From the NCBI GenBank assembly GCA_943737045.1, contig CALSFV010000220.1, positions 62,001-126,000 on the forward strand: a DNA stretch of 64,000 nucleotides, written 5' to 3'. Shown here one piece after another: positions 37,801 through 52,800 of this stretch (the stretch's first letter is position 1; every line of letters begins with the position of its first letter). A program made the position numbers and the translations under genes. Below the pieces are notes generated by a model. That model was not told the origin of the DNA, made no database searches, and was given only the letters and a program-made list of their open reading frames with translations. This DNA is from Parapristionchus giblindavisi (lineage: Eukaryota; Nematoda; Chromadorea; Rhabditida; Diplogasteridae).

Positions 37801-40800
37801 CTTTCCATCGTCCATTCACACAAGTCAAACCTTCTGGAGACTCCAATCCAGATCCATCATCGTTCGTTTTCGACTGAACAAATATTAGTATGTCACTTTA
37901 TGTCTTTTGGTTTATGCTGACGAACAGAGTTTAGTATATTACTTTATTTATTTTGCTTTATGTTGACTCACCACAACAAGGATCTGCCCGTTATTGCAAG
38001 TGATTTGATCGGGATATGCGGTATTGAGTGATGATATTTCACATTTCTGTGTAGCTGTACAGATGTCATCATTTTGAACAGGAGTTTTACAATTTTCTAA
38101 AATGCGTATTCATACATTATTTATACATTTTTTTTTCATTTTCAGATTGTTCGAAAATGTCCAACCCACTTTTTAGACAGGTGGCTGTGACGTTATTTTC
38201 CGAGAATGGAGTATTTTCATCAATCGTGCCTTTCCACTCTCCTTTAACACAAACGAGCTCAGTTGATCTGTGTCCAATTCCACTTTGATCCTGAGTCATT
38301 GAGGTTTATTTGACCTAAAGGAACGGGATAAAGGACAACATACCACAATCATTATATATCCTTCAGTACATGATATACTTGTTACATTATTCTTCAGTTC
38401 ATTTTCATGACAAAAATTATTAGGCTTAGTACATTGATCAAAGTCATTTGCTGTCAGAGGTGGATTGCATGGTGAACCACAAGTCACATATGCATCCAAT
38501 TCATGCACTTCCTCGTTGCCACCATTAGGTTTCCACGTCCACTTTCCTTTGATGCACCTCATTACACTTCCAGACACCAGTTCTCCTTTATGGCCTGCTA
38601 CCGAGCTCTATGAAAAATGTATTATATTACAATCATTGATCAAGATGAACTCACGACATAGAGGGTCTTTCCATTAGTACAAGTTACTTCTCCATTAGTC
38701 TCAGTAACTAATTCATCATTGCAGACATCCTCACCACAAACATCGTTGTCGTGAGTGAAAGGCGTGCACTCTGAAATATAAACAATGTAATTTTCAAAAA
38801 CAACGATATAATTATATATTAAATAGCAGTAAAAAAAGAATGAACATACCTGCGATACATGCTACAGTGACGTCCTTAGATTTGAAAGATGGATCGTCTC
38901 CAACTATTCCTTTCCATCGTCCATTCACACAAGTCAAACCTTCTGGAGACTCCAATCCAGATCCATCATCGTTCGTTTTCGACTGAACAAATATTAGTAT
39001 GTCACTTTATGTCTTTTGGTTTATGCTGACGAACAGAGTTTAGTATATTACTTTATTTATTTTGCTTTATGTTGACTCACCACAACAAGGATCTGCCCGT
39101 TATTGCAAGTGATTTGATCGGGATATGCGGTATTGAGTGATGATATTTCACATTTCTGTGTAGCTGTACAGATGTCATCATTTTGAACAGGAGTTTTACA
39201 ATTTTCTAAAATGCGTATTCATACATTATTTATACATTTTGTTTTTCATTTTCAGATTGTTCGAAAATGTCCAACCCACTTTTTAGACAGGTGGCTGTGA
39301 CGTTATTTTCCGAGAATGGAGTATTTTCATCAATCGTGCCTTTCCACTCTCCTTTAACACAAACGAGCTCAGTTGATCTGTGTCCAATTCCACTTTGATC
39401 CTGAGTCATTGAGGTTTATTTGACCTAAAGGAACGGGATAAAGGACAACATACCACAATCATTATATATCCTTCAGTACATGATATACTTGTTACATTAT
39501 TCTTCAGTTCATTTTCATGACAAAAATTATTAGGCTTAGTACATTGATCAAAGTCATTTGCTGTCAGAGGTGGATTGCATGGTGAACCACAAGTCACATA
39601 TGCATCCAATTCATGCACTTCCTCGTTGCCACCATTAGGTTTCCACGTCCACTTTCCTTTGATGCACCTCATTACACTTCCAGACACCAGTTCTCCTTTA
39701 TGGCCTGCTACCGAGCTCTATGAAAAATGTATTATATTACAATCATTGATCAAGATGAACTCACGACATAGAGGGTCTTTCCATTAGTACAAGTTACTTC
39801 TCCATTAGTCTCAGTAACTAATTCATCATTGCAGACATCCTCACCACAAACATCGTTGTCGTGAGTGAAAGGCGTGCACTCTGAAATATAAACAATGTAA
39901 TTTTCAAAAACAACGATATAATTATATATTAAATAGCAGTAAAAAAAGAATGAACATACCTGCGATACATGCTACAGTGACGTCCTTAGATTTGAAAGAT
40001 GGATCGTCTTCAACTATTCCTTTCCATCGTCCATTCACACAAGTCAAACCTTCTGGAGACTCCAATCCAGATCCATCATCGTTCGTTTTCGACTGAACAA
40101 ATATTAGTATGTCACTTTATGTCTTTTGGTTTATGCTGACGAACAGAGTTTAGTATATTACTTTATTTATTTTGCTTTATGTTGACTCACCACAACAAGG
40201 ATCTGCCCGTTATTGCAAGTGATTTGATCGGGATATGCGGTATTGAGTGATGATATTTCACATTTCTGTGTAGCTGTACAGATGTCATCATTTTGAACAG
40301 GAGTTTTACAATTTTCTAAAATGCGTATTCATACATTATTTATACATTTTTTTTTCATTTTCAGATTGTTCGAAAATGTCCAACCCACTTTTTAGACAGG
40401 TGGCTGTGACGTTATTTTCCGAGAATGGAGTATTTTCATCAATCGTGCCTTTCCACTCTCCTTTAACACAAACGAGCTCAGTTGATCTGTGTCCAATTCC
40501 ACTTTGATCCTGAGTCATTGAGGTTTATTTGACCTAAAGGAACGGGATAAAGGACAACATACCACAATCATTATATATCCTTCAGTACATGATATACTTG
40601 TTACATTATTCTTCAGTTCATTTTCATGACAAAAATTATTAGGCTTAGTACATTGATCAAAGTCATTTGCTGTCAGAGGTGGATTGCATGGTGAACCACA
40701 AGTCACATATGCATCCAATTCATGCACTTCCTCGTTGCCACCATTAGGTTTCCACGTCCACTTTCCTTTGATGCACCTCATTACACTTCCAGACACCAGT

Positions 40801-43800
40801 TCTCCTTTATGGCCTGCTACCGAGCTCTATGAAAAATGTATTATATTACAATCATTGATCAAGATGAACTCACGACATAGAGGGTCTTTCCATTAGTACA
40901 AGTTACTTCTCCATTAGTCTCAGTAACTAATTCATCATTGCAGACATCCTCACCACAAACATCGTTGTCGTGAGTGAAAGGCGTGCACTCTGAAATATAA
41001 ACAATGTAATTTTCAAAAACAACGATATAATTATATATTAAATAGCAGTAAAAAAAGAATGAACATACCTGCGATACATGCTACAGTGACGTCCTTAGAT
41101 TTGAAAGATGGATCGTCTTCAACTATTCCTTTCCATCGTCCATTCACACAAGTCAAACCTTCTGGAGACTCCAATCCAGATCCATCATCGTTCGTTTTCG
41201 ACTGAACAAATATTAGTATGTCACTTTATGTCTTTTGGTTTATGCTGACGAACAGAGTTTAGTATATTACTTTATTTATTTTGCTTTATGTTGACTCACC
41301 ACAACAAGGATCTGCCCGTTATTGCAAGTGATTTGATCGGGATATGCGGTATTGAGTGATGATATTTCACATTTCTGTGTAGCTGTACAGATGTCATCAT
41401 TTTGAACAGGAGTTTTACAATTTTCTAAAATGCGTATTCATACATTATTTATACATTTTGTTTTTCATTTTCAGATTGTTCGAAAATGTCCAACCCACTT
41501 TTTAGACAGGTGGCTGTGACGTTATTTTCCGAGAATGGAGTATTTTCATCAATCGTGCCTTTCCACTCTCCTTTAACACAAACGAGCTCAGTTGATCTGT
41601 GTCCAATTCCACTTTGATCCTGAGTCATTGAGGTTTATTTGACCTAAAGGAACGGGATAAAGGACAACATACCACAATCATTATATATCCTTCAGTACAT
41701 GATATACTTGTTACATTATTCTTCAGTTCATTTTCATGACAAAAATTATTAGGCTTAGTACATTGATCAAAGTCATTTGCTGTCAGAGGTGGATTGCATG
41801 GTGAACCACAAGTCACATATGCATCCAATTCATGCACTTCCTCGTTGCCACCATTAGGTTTCCACGTCCACTTTCCTTTGATGCACCTCATTACACTTCC
41901 AGACACCAGTTCTCCTTTATGGCCTGCTACCGAGCTCTATGAAAAATGTATTATATTACAATCATTGATCAAGATGAACTCACGACATAGAGGGTCTTTC
42001 CATTAGTACAAGTTACTTCTCCATTAGTCTCAGTAACTAATTCATCATTGCAGACATCCTCACCACAAACATCGTTGTCGTGAGTGAAAGGCGTGCACTC
42101 TGAAATATAAACAATGTAATTTTCAAAAACAACGATATAATTATATATTAAATAGCAGTAAAAAAAGAATGAACATACCTGCGATACATGCTACAGTGAC
42201 GTCCTTAGATTTGAAAGATGGATCGTCTCCAACTATTCCTTTCCATCGTCCATTCACACAAGTCAAACCTTCTGGAGACTCCAATCCAGATCCATCATCG
42301 TTCGTTTTCGACTGAACAAATATTAGTATGTCACTTTATGTCTTTTGGTTTATGCTGACGAACAGAGTTTAGTATATTACTTTATTTATTTTGCTTTATG
42401 TTGACTCACCACAACAAGGATCTGCCCGTTATTGCAAGTGATTTGATCGGGATATGCGGTATTGAGTGATGATATTTCACATTTCTGTGTAGCTGTACAG
42501 ATGTCATCATTTTGAACAGGAGTTTTACAATTTTCTAAAATGCGTATTCATACATTATTTATACATTTTGTTTTTCATTTTCAGATTGTTCGAAAATGTC
42601 CAACCCACTTTTTAGACAGGTGGCTGTGACGTTATTTTCCGAGAATGGAGTATTTTCATCAATCGTGCCTTTCCACTCTCCTTTAACACAAACGAGCTCA
42701 GTTGATCTGTGTCCAATTCCACTTTGATCCTGAGTCATTGAGGTTTATTTGACCTAAAGGAACGGGATAAAGGACAACATACCACAATCATTATATATCC
42801 TTCAGTACATGATATACTTGTTACATTATTCTTCAGTTCATTTTCATGACAAAAATTATTAGGCTTAGTACATTGATCAAAGTCATTTGCTGTCAGAGGT
42901 GGATTGCATGGTGAACCACAAGTCACATATGCATCCAATTCATGCACTTCCTCGTTGCCACCATTAGGTTTCCACGTCCACTTTCCTTTGATGCACCTCA
43001 TTACACTTCCAGACACCAGTTCTCCTTTATGGCCTGCTACCGAGCTCTATGAAAAATGTATTATATTACAATCATTGATCAAGATGAACTCACGACATAG
43101 AGGGTCTTTCCATTAGTACAAGTTACTTCTCCATTAGTCTCAGTAACTAATTCATCATTGCAGACATCCTCACCACAAACATCGTTGTCGTGAGTGAAAG
43201 GCGTGCACTCTGAAATATAAACAATGTAATTTTCAAAAACAACGATATAATTATATATTAAATAGCAGTAAAAAAGAATGAACATACCTGCGATACATGC
43301 TACAGTGACGTCCTTAGATTTGAAAGATGGATCGTCTCCAACTATTCCTTTCCATCGTCCATTCACACAAGTCAAACCTTCTGGAGACTCCAATCCAGAT
43401 CCATCATCGTTCGTTTTCGACTGAACAAATATTAGTATGTCACTTTATGTCTTTTGGTTTATGCTGACGAACAGAGTTTAGTATATTACTTTATTTATTT
43501 TGCTTTATGTTGACTCACCACAACAAGGATCTGCCCGTTATTGCAAGTGATTTGATCGGGATATGCGGTATTGAGTGATGATATTTCACATTTCTGTGTA
43601 GCTGTACAGATGTCATCATTTTGAACAGGAGTTTTACAATTTTCTAAAATGCGTATTCATACATTATTTATACATTTTGTTTTTCATTTTCAGATTGTTC
43701 GAAAATGTCCAACCCACTTTTTAGACAGGTGGCTGTGACGTTATTTTCCGAGAATGGAGTATTTTCATCAATCGTGCCTTTCCACTCTCCTTTAACACAA

Positions 43801-46800
43801 ACGAGCTCAGTTGATCTGTGTCCAATTCCACTTTGATCCTGAGTCATTGAGGTTTATTTGACCTAAAGGAACGGGATAAAGGACAACATACCACAATCAT
43901 TATATATCCTTCAGTACATGATATACTTGTTACATTATTCTTCAGTTCATTTTCATGACAAAAATTATTAGGCTTAGTACATTGATCAAAGTCATTTGCT
44001 GTCAGAGGTGGATTGCATGGTGAACCACAAGTCACATATGCATCCAATTCATGCACTTCCTCGTTGCCACCATTAGGTTTCCACGTCCACTTTCCTTTGA
44101 TGCACCTCATTACACTTCCAGACACCAGTTCTCCTTTATGGCCTGCTACCGAGCTCTATGAAAAATGTATTATATTACAATCATTGATCAAGATGAACTC
44201 ACGACATAGAGGGTCTTTCCATTAGTACAAGTTACTTCTCCATTAGTCTCAGTAACTAATTCATCATTGCAGACATCCTCACCACAAACATCGTTGTCGT
44301 GAGTGAAAGGCGTGCACTCTGAAATATAAACAATGTAATTTTCAAAAACAACGATATAATTATATATTAAATAGCAGTAAAAAAAGAATGAACATACCTG
44401 CGATACATGCTACAGTGACGTCCTTAGATTTGAAAGATGGATCGTCTCCAACTATTCCTTTCCATCGTCCATTCACACAAGTCAAACCTTCTGGAGACTC
44501 CAATCCAGATCCATCATCGTTCGTTTTCGACTGAACAAATATTAGTATGTCACTTTATGTCTTTTGGTTTATGCTGACGAACAGAGTTTAGTATATTACT
44601 TTATTTATTTTGCTTTATGTTGACTCACCACAACAAGGATCTGCCCGTTATTGCAAGTGATTTGATCGGGATATGCGGTATTGAGTGATGATATTTCACA
44701 TTTCTGTGTAGCTGTACAGATGTCATCATTTTGAACAGGAGTTTTACAATTTTCTAAAATGCGTATTCATACATTATTTATACATTTTTTTTTCATTTTC
44801 AGATTGTTCGAAAATGTCCAACCCACTTTTTAGACAGGTGGCTGTGACGTTATTTTCCGAGAATGGAGTATTTTCATCAATCGTGCCTTTCCACTCTCCT
44901 TTAACACAAACGAGCTCAGTTGATCTGTGTCCAATTCCACTTTGATCCTGAGTCATTGAGGTTTATTTGACCTAAAGGAACGGGATAAAGGACAACATAC
45001 CACAATCATTATATATCCTTCAGGACATGATATACTTGTTACATTATTCTTCAGTTCATTTTCATGACAAAAATTATTAGGCTTAGTACATTGATCAAAG
45101 TCATTTGCTGGCAGAGGTGGTTTGCATGGTGAACCACAAGTCACATATGCATCCAATTCATGCACTTCCTCGTTGCCACCATTAGGTTTCCACGTCCACT
45201 TTCCTTTGATGCACCTCATTACACTTCCAGACACCAGTTCTCCTTTATGGCCTGCTACCGAGCTCTATGAAAAATGTATTATATTACAATCATTGATCAA
45301 GATGAACTCACGACATAGAGGGTCTTTCCATTAGTACAAGTTACTTCTCCATTAGTCTCAGTAACTAATTCATCATTGCAGACATCCTCACCACAAACAT
45401 CGTTGTCGTGAGTGAAAGGCGTGCACTCTGAAATATAAACAATGTAATTTTCAAAAACAACGATATAATTATATATTAAATAGCAGTAAAAAAAGAATGA
45501 ACATACCTGCGATACATGCTACAGTGACGTCCTTAGATTTGAAAGATGGATCGTCTCCAACTATTCCTTTCCATCGTCCATTCACACAAGTCAAACCTTC
45601 TGGAGACTCCAATCCAGATCCATCATCGTTCGTTTTCGACTGAACAAATATTAGTATGTCACTTTATGTCTTTTGGTTTATGCTGACGAACAGAGTTTAG
45701 TATATTACTTTATTTATTTTGCTTTATGTTGACTCACCACAACAAGGATCTGCCCGTTATTGCAAGTGATTTGATCGGGATATGCGGTATTGAGTGATGA
45801 TATTTCACATTTCTGTGTAGCTGTACAGATGTCATCATTTTGAACAGGAGTTTTACAATTTTCTAAAATGCGTATTCATACATTATTTATACATTTTTTT
45901 TTCATTTTCAGATTGTTCGAAAATGTCCAACCCACTTTTTAGACAGGTGGCTGTGACGTTATTTTCCGAGAATGGAGTATTTTCATCAATCGTGCCTTTC
46001 CACTCTCCTTTAACACAAACGAGCTCAGTTGATCTGTGTCCAATTCCACTTTGATCCTGAGTCATTGAGGTTTATTTGACCTAAAGGAACGGGATAAAGG
46101 ACAACATACCACAATCATTATATATCCTTCAGGACATGATATACTTGTTACATTATTCTTCAGTTCATTTTCATGACAAAAATTATTAGGCTTAGTACAT
46201 TGATCAAAGTCATTTGCTGTCAGAGGTGGATTGCATGGTGAACCACAAGTCACATATCCATCCAATTCATGCACTTCCTCGTTGCCACCATTAGGTTTCC
46301 ACGTCCACTTTCCTTTGATGCACCTCATTACACTTCCAGACACCAGTTCTCCTTTATGGCCTGCTACCGAGCTCTATGAAAAATGTATTATATTACAATC
46401 ATTGATCAAGATGAACTCACGACATAGAGGGTCTTTCCATTAGTACAAGTTACTTCTCCATTAGTCTCAGTAACTAATTCATCATTGCAGACATCCTCAC
46501 CACAAACATCGTTGTCGTGAGTGAAAGGCGTGCACTCTGAAATATAAACAATGTAATTTTCAAAAACAACGATATAATTATATATTAAATAGCAGTAAAA
46601 AAAGAATGAACATACCTGCGATACATGCTACAGTGACGTCCTTAGATTTGAAAGATGGATCGTCTCCAACTATTCCTTTCCATCGTCCATTCACACAAGT
46701 CAAACCTTCTGGAGACTCCAATCCAGATCCATCATCGTTCGTTTTCGACTGAACAAATATTAGTATGTCACTTTATGTCTTTTGGTTTATGCTGACGAAC

Positions 46801-49800
46801 AGAGTTTAGTATATTACTTTATTTATTTTGCTTTATGTTGACTCACCACAACAAGGATCTGCCCGTTATTGCAAGTGATTTGATCGGGATATGCGGTATT
46901 GAGTGATGATATTTCACATTTCTGTGTAGCTGTACAGATGTCATCATTTTGAACAGGAGTTTTACAATTTTCTAAAATGCGTATTCATACATTATTAATA
47001 CATTTTTTTTTCATTTTCAGATTGTTCGAAAATGTCCAACCCACTTTTTAGACAGGTGGCTGTGACGTTATTTTCCGAGAATGGAGTATTTTCATCAATC
47101 GTGCCTTTCCACTCTCCTTTAACACAAACGAGCTCAGTTGATCTGTGTCCAATTCCACTTTGATCCTGAGTCATTGAGGTTTATTTGACCTAAAGGAACG
47201 GGATAAAGGACAACATACCACAATCATTATATATCCTTCAGGACATGATATACTTGTTACATTATTCTTCAGTTCATTTTCATGACAAAAATTATTAGGC
47301 TTAGTACATTGATCAAAGTCATTTGCTGGCAGAGGTGGATTGCATGGTGAACCACAAGTCACATATGCATCCAATTCATGCACTTCCTCGTTACCACCAT
47401 TAGGTTTCCACGTCCACTTTCCTTTGATGCACCTCATTACACTTCCAGACACCAGTTCTCCTTTATGGCCTGCTACCGAGCTCTATGAAAAATGTATTAT
47501 ATTACAATCATTGATCAAGATGAACTCACGACATAGAGGGTCTTTCCATTAGTACAAGTTACTTCTCCATTAGTCTCAGTAACTAATTCATCATTGCAGA
47601 CATCCTCACCACAAACATCGTTGTCGTGAGTGAAAGGCGTGCACTCTGAAATATAAACAATGTAATTTTCAAAAACAACGATATAATTATATATTAAATA
47701 GCAGTAAAAAAAGAATGAACATACCTGCGATACATGCTACAGTGACGTCCTTAGATTTGAAAGATGGATCATCTCCAACTATTCCTTTCCATCGTCCATT
47801 CACACAAGTCAAACCTTCTGGAGACTCCAATCCAGATCCATCATCGTTCGTTTTCGACTGAACAAATATTAGTATGTCACTTTATGTCTTTTGGTTTATG
47901 CTGACGAACAGAGTTTAGTATATTACTTTATTTATTTTGCTTTATGTTGACTCACCACAACAAGGATCTGCCCGTTATTGCAAGTGATTTGATCGGGATA
48001 TGCGGTATTGAGTGATGATATTTCACATTTCTGTGTAGCTGTACAGATGTCATCATTTTGAACAGGAGTTTTACAATTTTCTAAAATGCGTATTCATACA
48101 TTATTTATACATTTTTTTTCATTTTCAGATTGTTCGAAAATGTCCAACCCACTTTTTAGACAGGTGGCTGTGACGTTATTTTCCGAGAATGGAGTATTTT
48201 CATCAATCGTGCCTTTCCACTCTCCTTTAACACAAACGAGCTCAGTTGATCTGTGTCCAATTCCACTTTGATCCTGAGTCATTGAGGTTTATTTGACCTA
48301 AAGGAACGGGATAAAGGACAACATACCACAATCATTATATATCCTTCAGGACATGATATACTTGTTACATTATTCTTCAGTTCATTTTCATGACAAAAAT
48401 TATTAGGCTTAGTACATTGATCAAAGTCATTTGCTGGCAGAGGTGGATTGCATGGTGAACCACAAGTCACATATGCATCCAATTCATGCACTTCCTCGTT
48501 ACCACCATTAGGTTTCCACGTCCACTTTCCTTTGATGCACCTCATTACACTTCCAGACACCAGTTCTCCTTTATGGCCTGCTACCGAGCTCTATGAAAAA
48601 TGTATTATATTACAATCATTGATCAAGATGAACTCACGACATAGAGGGTCTTTCCATTAGTACAAGTTACTTCTCCATTAGTCTCAGTAACTAATTCATC
48701 ATTGCAGACATCCTCACCACAAACATCGTTGTCGTGAGTGAAAGGCGTGCACTCTGAAATATAAACAATGTAATTTTCAAAAACAACGATATAATTATAT
48801 ATTAAATAGCAGTAAAAAAAGAATGAACATACCTGCGATACATGCTACAGTGACGTCCTTAGATTTGAAAGATGGATCGTCTCCAACTATTCCTTTCCAT
48901 CGTCCATTCACACAAGTCAAACCTTCTGGAGACTCCAATCCAGATCCATCATCGTTCGTTTTCGACTGAACAAATATTAGTATGTCACTTTATGTCTTTT
49001 GGTTTATGCTGACGAACAGAGTTTAGTATATTACTTTATTTATTTTGCTTTATGTTGACTCACCACAACAAGGATCTGCCCGTTATTGCAAGTGATTTGA
49101 TCGGGATATGCGGTATTGAGTGATGATATTTCACATTTCTGTGTAGCTGTACAGATGTCATCATTTTGAACAGGAGTTTTACAATTTTCTAAAATGCGTA
49201 TTCATACATTATTTATACATTTTTTTTCATTTTCAGATTGTTCGAAAATGTCCAACCCACTTTTTAGACAGGTGGCTGTGACGTTATTTTCCGAGAATGG
49301 AGTATTTTCATCAATCGTGCCTTTCCACTCTCCTTTAACACAAACGAGCTCAGTTGATCTGTGTCCAATTCCACTTTGATCCTGAGTCATTGAGGTTTAT
49401 TTGACCTAAAGGAACGGGATAAAGGACAACATACCACAATCATTATATATCCTTCAGGACATGATATACTTGTTACATTATTCTTCAGTTCATTTTCATG
49501 ACAAAAATGATTAGGCTTAGTACATTGATCAAAGTCATTTGCTGGCAGAGGTGGATTGCATGGTGAACCGCAAGTTACATATGCATTCAATTCATGCACT
49601 GCCCCGCTGCCCTTAGATTTCCACTTCCATTTTCCATCGACGCACTTCACTCCACTTCTAGAGGCGTTCACTCCTTGTTCATTGCCTTCCGAGTTCTATT
49701 AGAATGGTGTAATCTTTGTAACATTGTTCAGCTTCAACTCACGACATAAAGCGTCTTTCCCGAAGGACAAGTTGGGTTTCTATATATCTCAATAACACTT

Positions 49801-52800
49801 TCTTCATTGCAGACATCCTCGCCACAAACAGTATTGTCAAGAATAAAGTCCTCGCATGCTGTAATAAAAGAATATTGTTTATCTCTATCATCGTCCTTCA
49901 TCATGATCGAATGTCTTGTTTTGTACCTGCTATACATGTAACAGTGATATCCGCAGATTGGAAATTTGAATTTATTCCAACCTTTCCTTTCCATACCCCA
50001 TTTATACAATTCAATCCATCTGGAGACTTCGAGCCTGACCCATTATCGCTCGTTGTCGACTGTGAAAATAGTTCTTTTCAAAATTTGTCCTTGCAAAATG
50101 ATGTTTTTAATGATTTATATTCACTCACCACAACAAGGATCTGATTGTCTTTGCATGTGATTCTATCGGGATTTGAATCATCCAACGCTTTAGTCTCGCA
50201 ATGCTGGGTAGATTTACAGATGTCATCATTTGGTGTAGGAGTTGAGCAGATATCTAAAACTGCACGTTTTGGTTTTATCATTAAAATGAAACTCACTTTT
50301 GAAGCTTGCGACAACAAACGATTTACAAAGAATATTATATCTTAAAAAAGCTTTCCGTAAAGTTTACCTGGAAATGGGAGGCAAGTTACGTAAGCATCGG
50401 TCGAACTGAAAGGTATTCCTCCAGCCATCGTTCCTTTCCATTGTCCATTGTAGCAAGTGAGGGTTCCCACAATTAATTCACCCGGAGTGGCTTGGGGAGA
50501 CTGCAATAAAAGTTTATTTCACCTTCGAAAAAATAGGATGAACATATAGAATGTTTTAGCACTACTATATTTCAGCAATCATCTTTGATCTATTACTTCA
50601 AAAAGCTTTAAAATATTATTTTAACTAATAATAATAAATATTATATAATATTAATTAATATAATTAATATTGCAATACAGCGTAGAGTTTGGATCCGTCA
50701 CATTCGATATGAATGGTGTTCTCGAAGATCTTATCAATGTCGCACTCTTGACCAACGGGACAGACGTCATTGGTTCTGTGTGCTGGCTTACAGGTGAGAT
50801 CTTAATTTCAAGAATTAATTACATAATTATCTATCGATATTGGATGGTATTCATTCTATCTAAACTCAAATGTAACGAACGTATAATGAAATAGTTTACC
50901 TGGTCCAGCATAGCAAGCAATACTAGGATATCTCTGACCGTCAACCACCCATGGATTTGTTGAATCACCGGCCTCTGCACATTCGGCTTTCTAAATTTAA
51001 TCTAATAAATTAAATTTAACTCAATTGTCAGTTTGTGCCGATTTTCCTCCACTGAGTACTTCTTCAATTAATTGAGTCATCAGTGCCTATTCACTGTAAA
51101 TTAATGAAATGAATCGCGTTTGACCTTCATAGCTCTCTTCTCATATTGCGTTCCCGTCCACACATAGATGTTGCCATCGGAACATTGAGTGAATGGGCAA
51201 GTATGCTATAATTATGATATTTATACAAATAATAACAAGAAAAGATATTTGGACAAAAATGCATAATAAAAGGAACAAGAGATGCAAATATCCTGATAGT
51301 CAAAGATAATTCAAGTGCACAAAATAATGCAAAATGTACTTGATGGTTCGGTTCCGATAGTCCTGGAGGATCAACATAATAAGTTTGCTTATGCGAATTG
51401 TCCGTTTTGAAACTACATTGGTCGTCGCAAGCTGAAAAACAATGTCAACAAAAATATTACACGGTAATGGAACGTACGATAGCCACAGAATGCAGTCAAC
51501 TGCCAAAAGCCAATCCCGACCCACTTTCCTTTGATGCACTTTTGGATCGGGTCTATCACACCCTGCAAAAATAAGGTAATTTTAAAAAAACTGATGAAAA
51601 GTTTTCATTTCATGTTAATATTTAATATGAAGAATGCTCGTTATTTTTTGTTAAACCTGTTGTTTAGATAATATTTTATTCTTACCTTCGTGTCGTGAAG
51701 TTCGTAAATTTCCTGATTACTGCACCCAACAGTCTTAGGATCGAGCTCTATTTCAATAGGAATTGATCCATGACAGTAATAGTTCGATGGACACGGCACA
51801 ATCGACCAACCACATTCATTGTTCTCCGCTTAAATAGTGTCAACATTTTATGAACAATATGCTGCGTAGGCAAAAATAATATTGTAAAGAGAAATAGATC
51901 AAAACACTTGTGTTGTTTCATAAATATCGTCTGCTTGCAATAATGAGCATAGAGTGGAAAGGATCGTATTTGTATACTATTTTCACAGATAACTTACAAA
52001 GGCAAGCATATACTCGGTTCTCATCAAATCCTTCTATCGACCATGTCTTCTCCTCGGCCAGACATGTAGCTGTTGAAACGTTTTCGTTCTTCCATTCTGT
52101 CGAGCCCTCTGAAGGGTTTTCGATCACTTATTGAACATTACATTACTGATGGACAATACAACATTCATTTTAAAGTTATGTGCTTAGTTGTAGAATGCAG
52201 AAAAAACTATCGATATTATTGTACGTGATTTTGGAAGAGATAGTTATTTCGTAATTTAAGAAAAATATGTTATTTATGTTTATTCATATTCTCACGTTCT
52301 CTCGACGCAATCATTCCATCCGGACAGACAACTGAAGTGGTTGAAGATCCAAGAGGTAGTGGATTACAATCAAACAGTCTCTCATCCTCATCATCTATAC
52401 ATCCCTTAGAAGCTGTCGATATAGATATCATCGTAGGGCATCCACCTGGCGATTTTATCTTATCTCATCACATTACATTCATTTTCTATTGATTCTGCGA
52501 ATCATTTACTCAATTTAACATATTGGCTATAAAAAAGTGATGCGTATTATGAGTTATTGCTTTTTCGTTAGTTAAAATATATCTCATTATTGAAACGTCA
52601 AATTATTAATTAAGTGCTTAATTTTGTAGCATAAAATGTTTCAGAAAATTGCAACCGATTACCTGAACAGCAGTTCCCTGGAGGTCCTTGAGGTCCCGGC
52701 TCTCCAGGGTCTCCTTTGTCTCCTTTCATTCCAGGATCGCCCTTATCTCCTTTTATTCCTTGAAGTCCTGGCGGTCCCGGAATACCGTCTTCGCCAGCCT

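Noticed and set aside
35137..48660. Repeated 70-codon plus-strand frames starting MHGEPQVTY
   Set aside because: They are antisense to the first exon of each array unit and recur only because the unit recurs.
34841..49600. Possible CRISPR or satellite array
   Set aside because: The unit is 1.1 kb with five in-frame exons; it is a coding amplification in a eukaryote.
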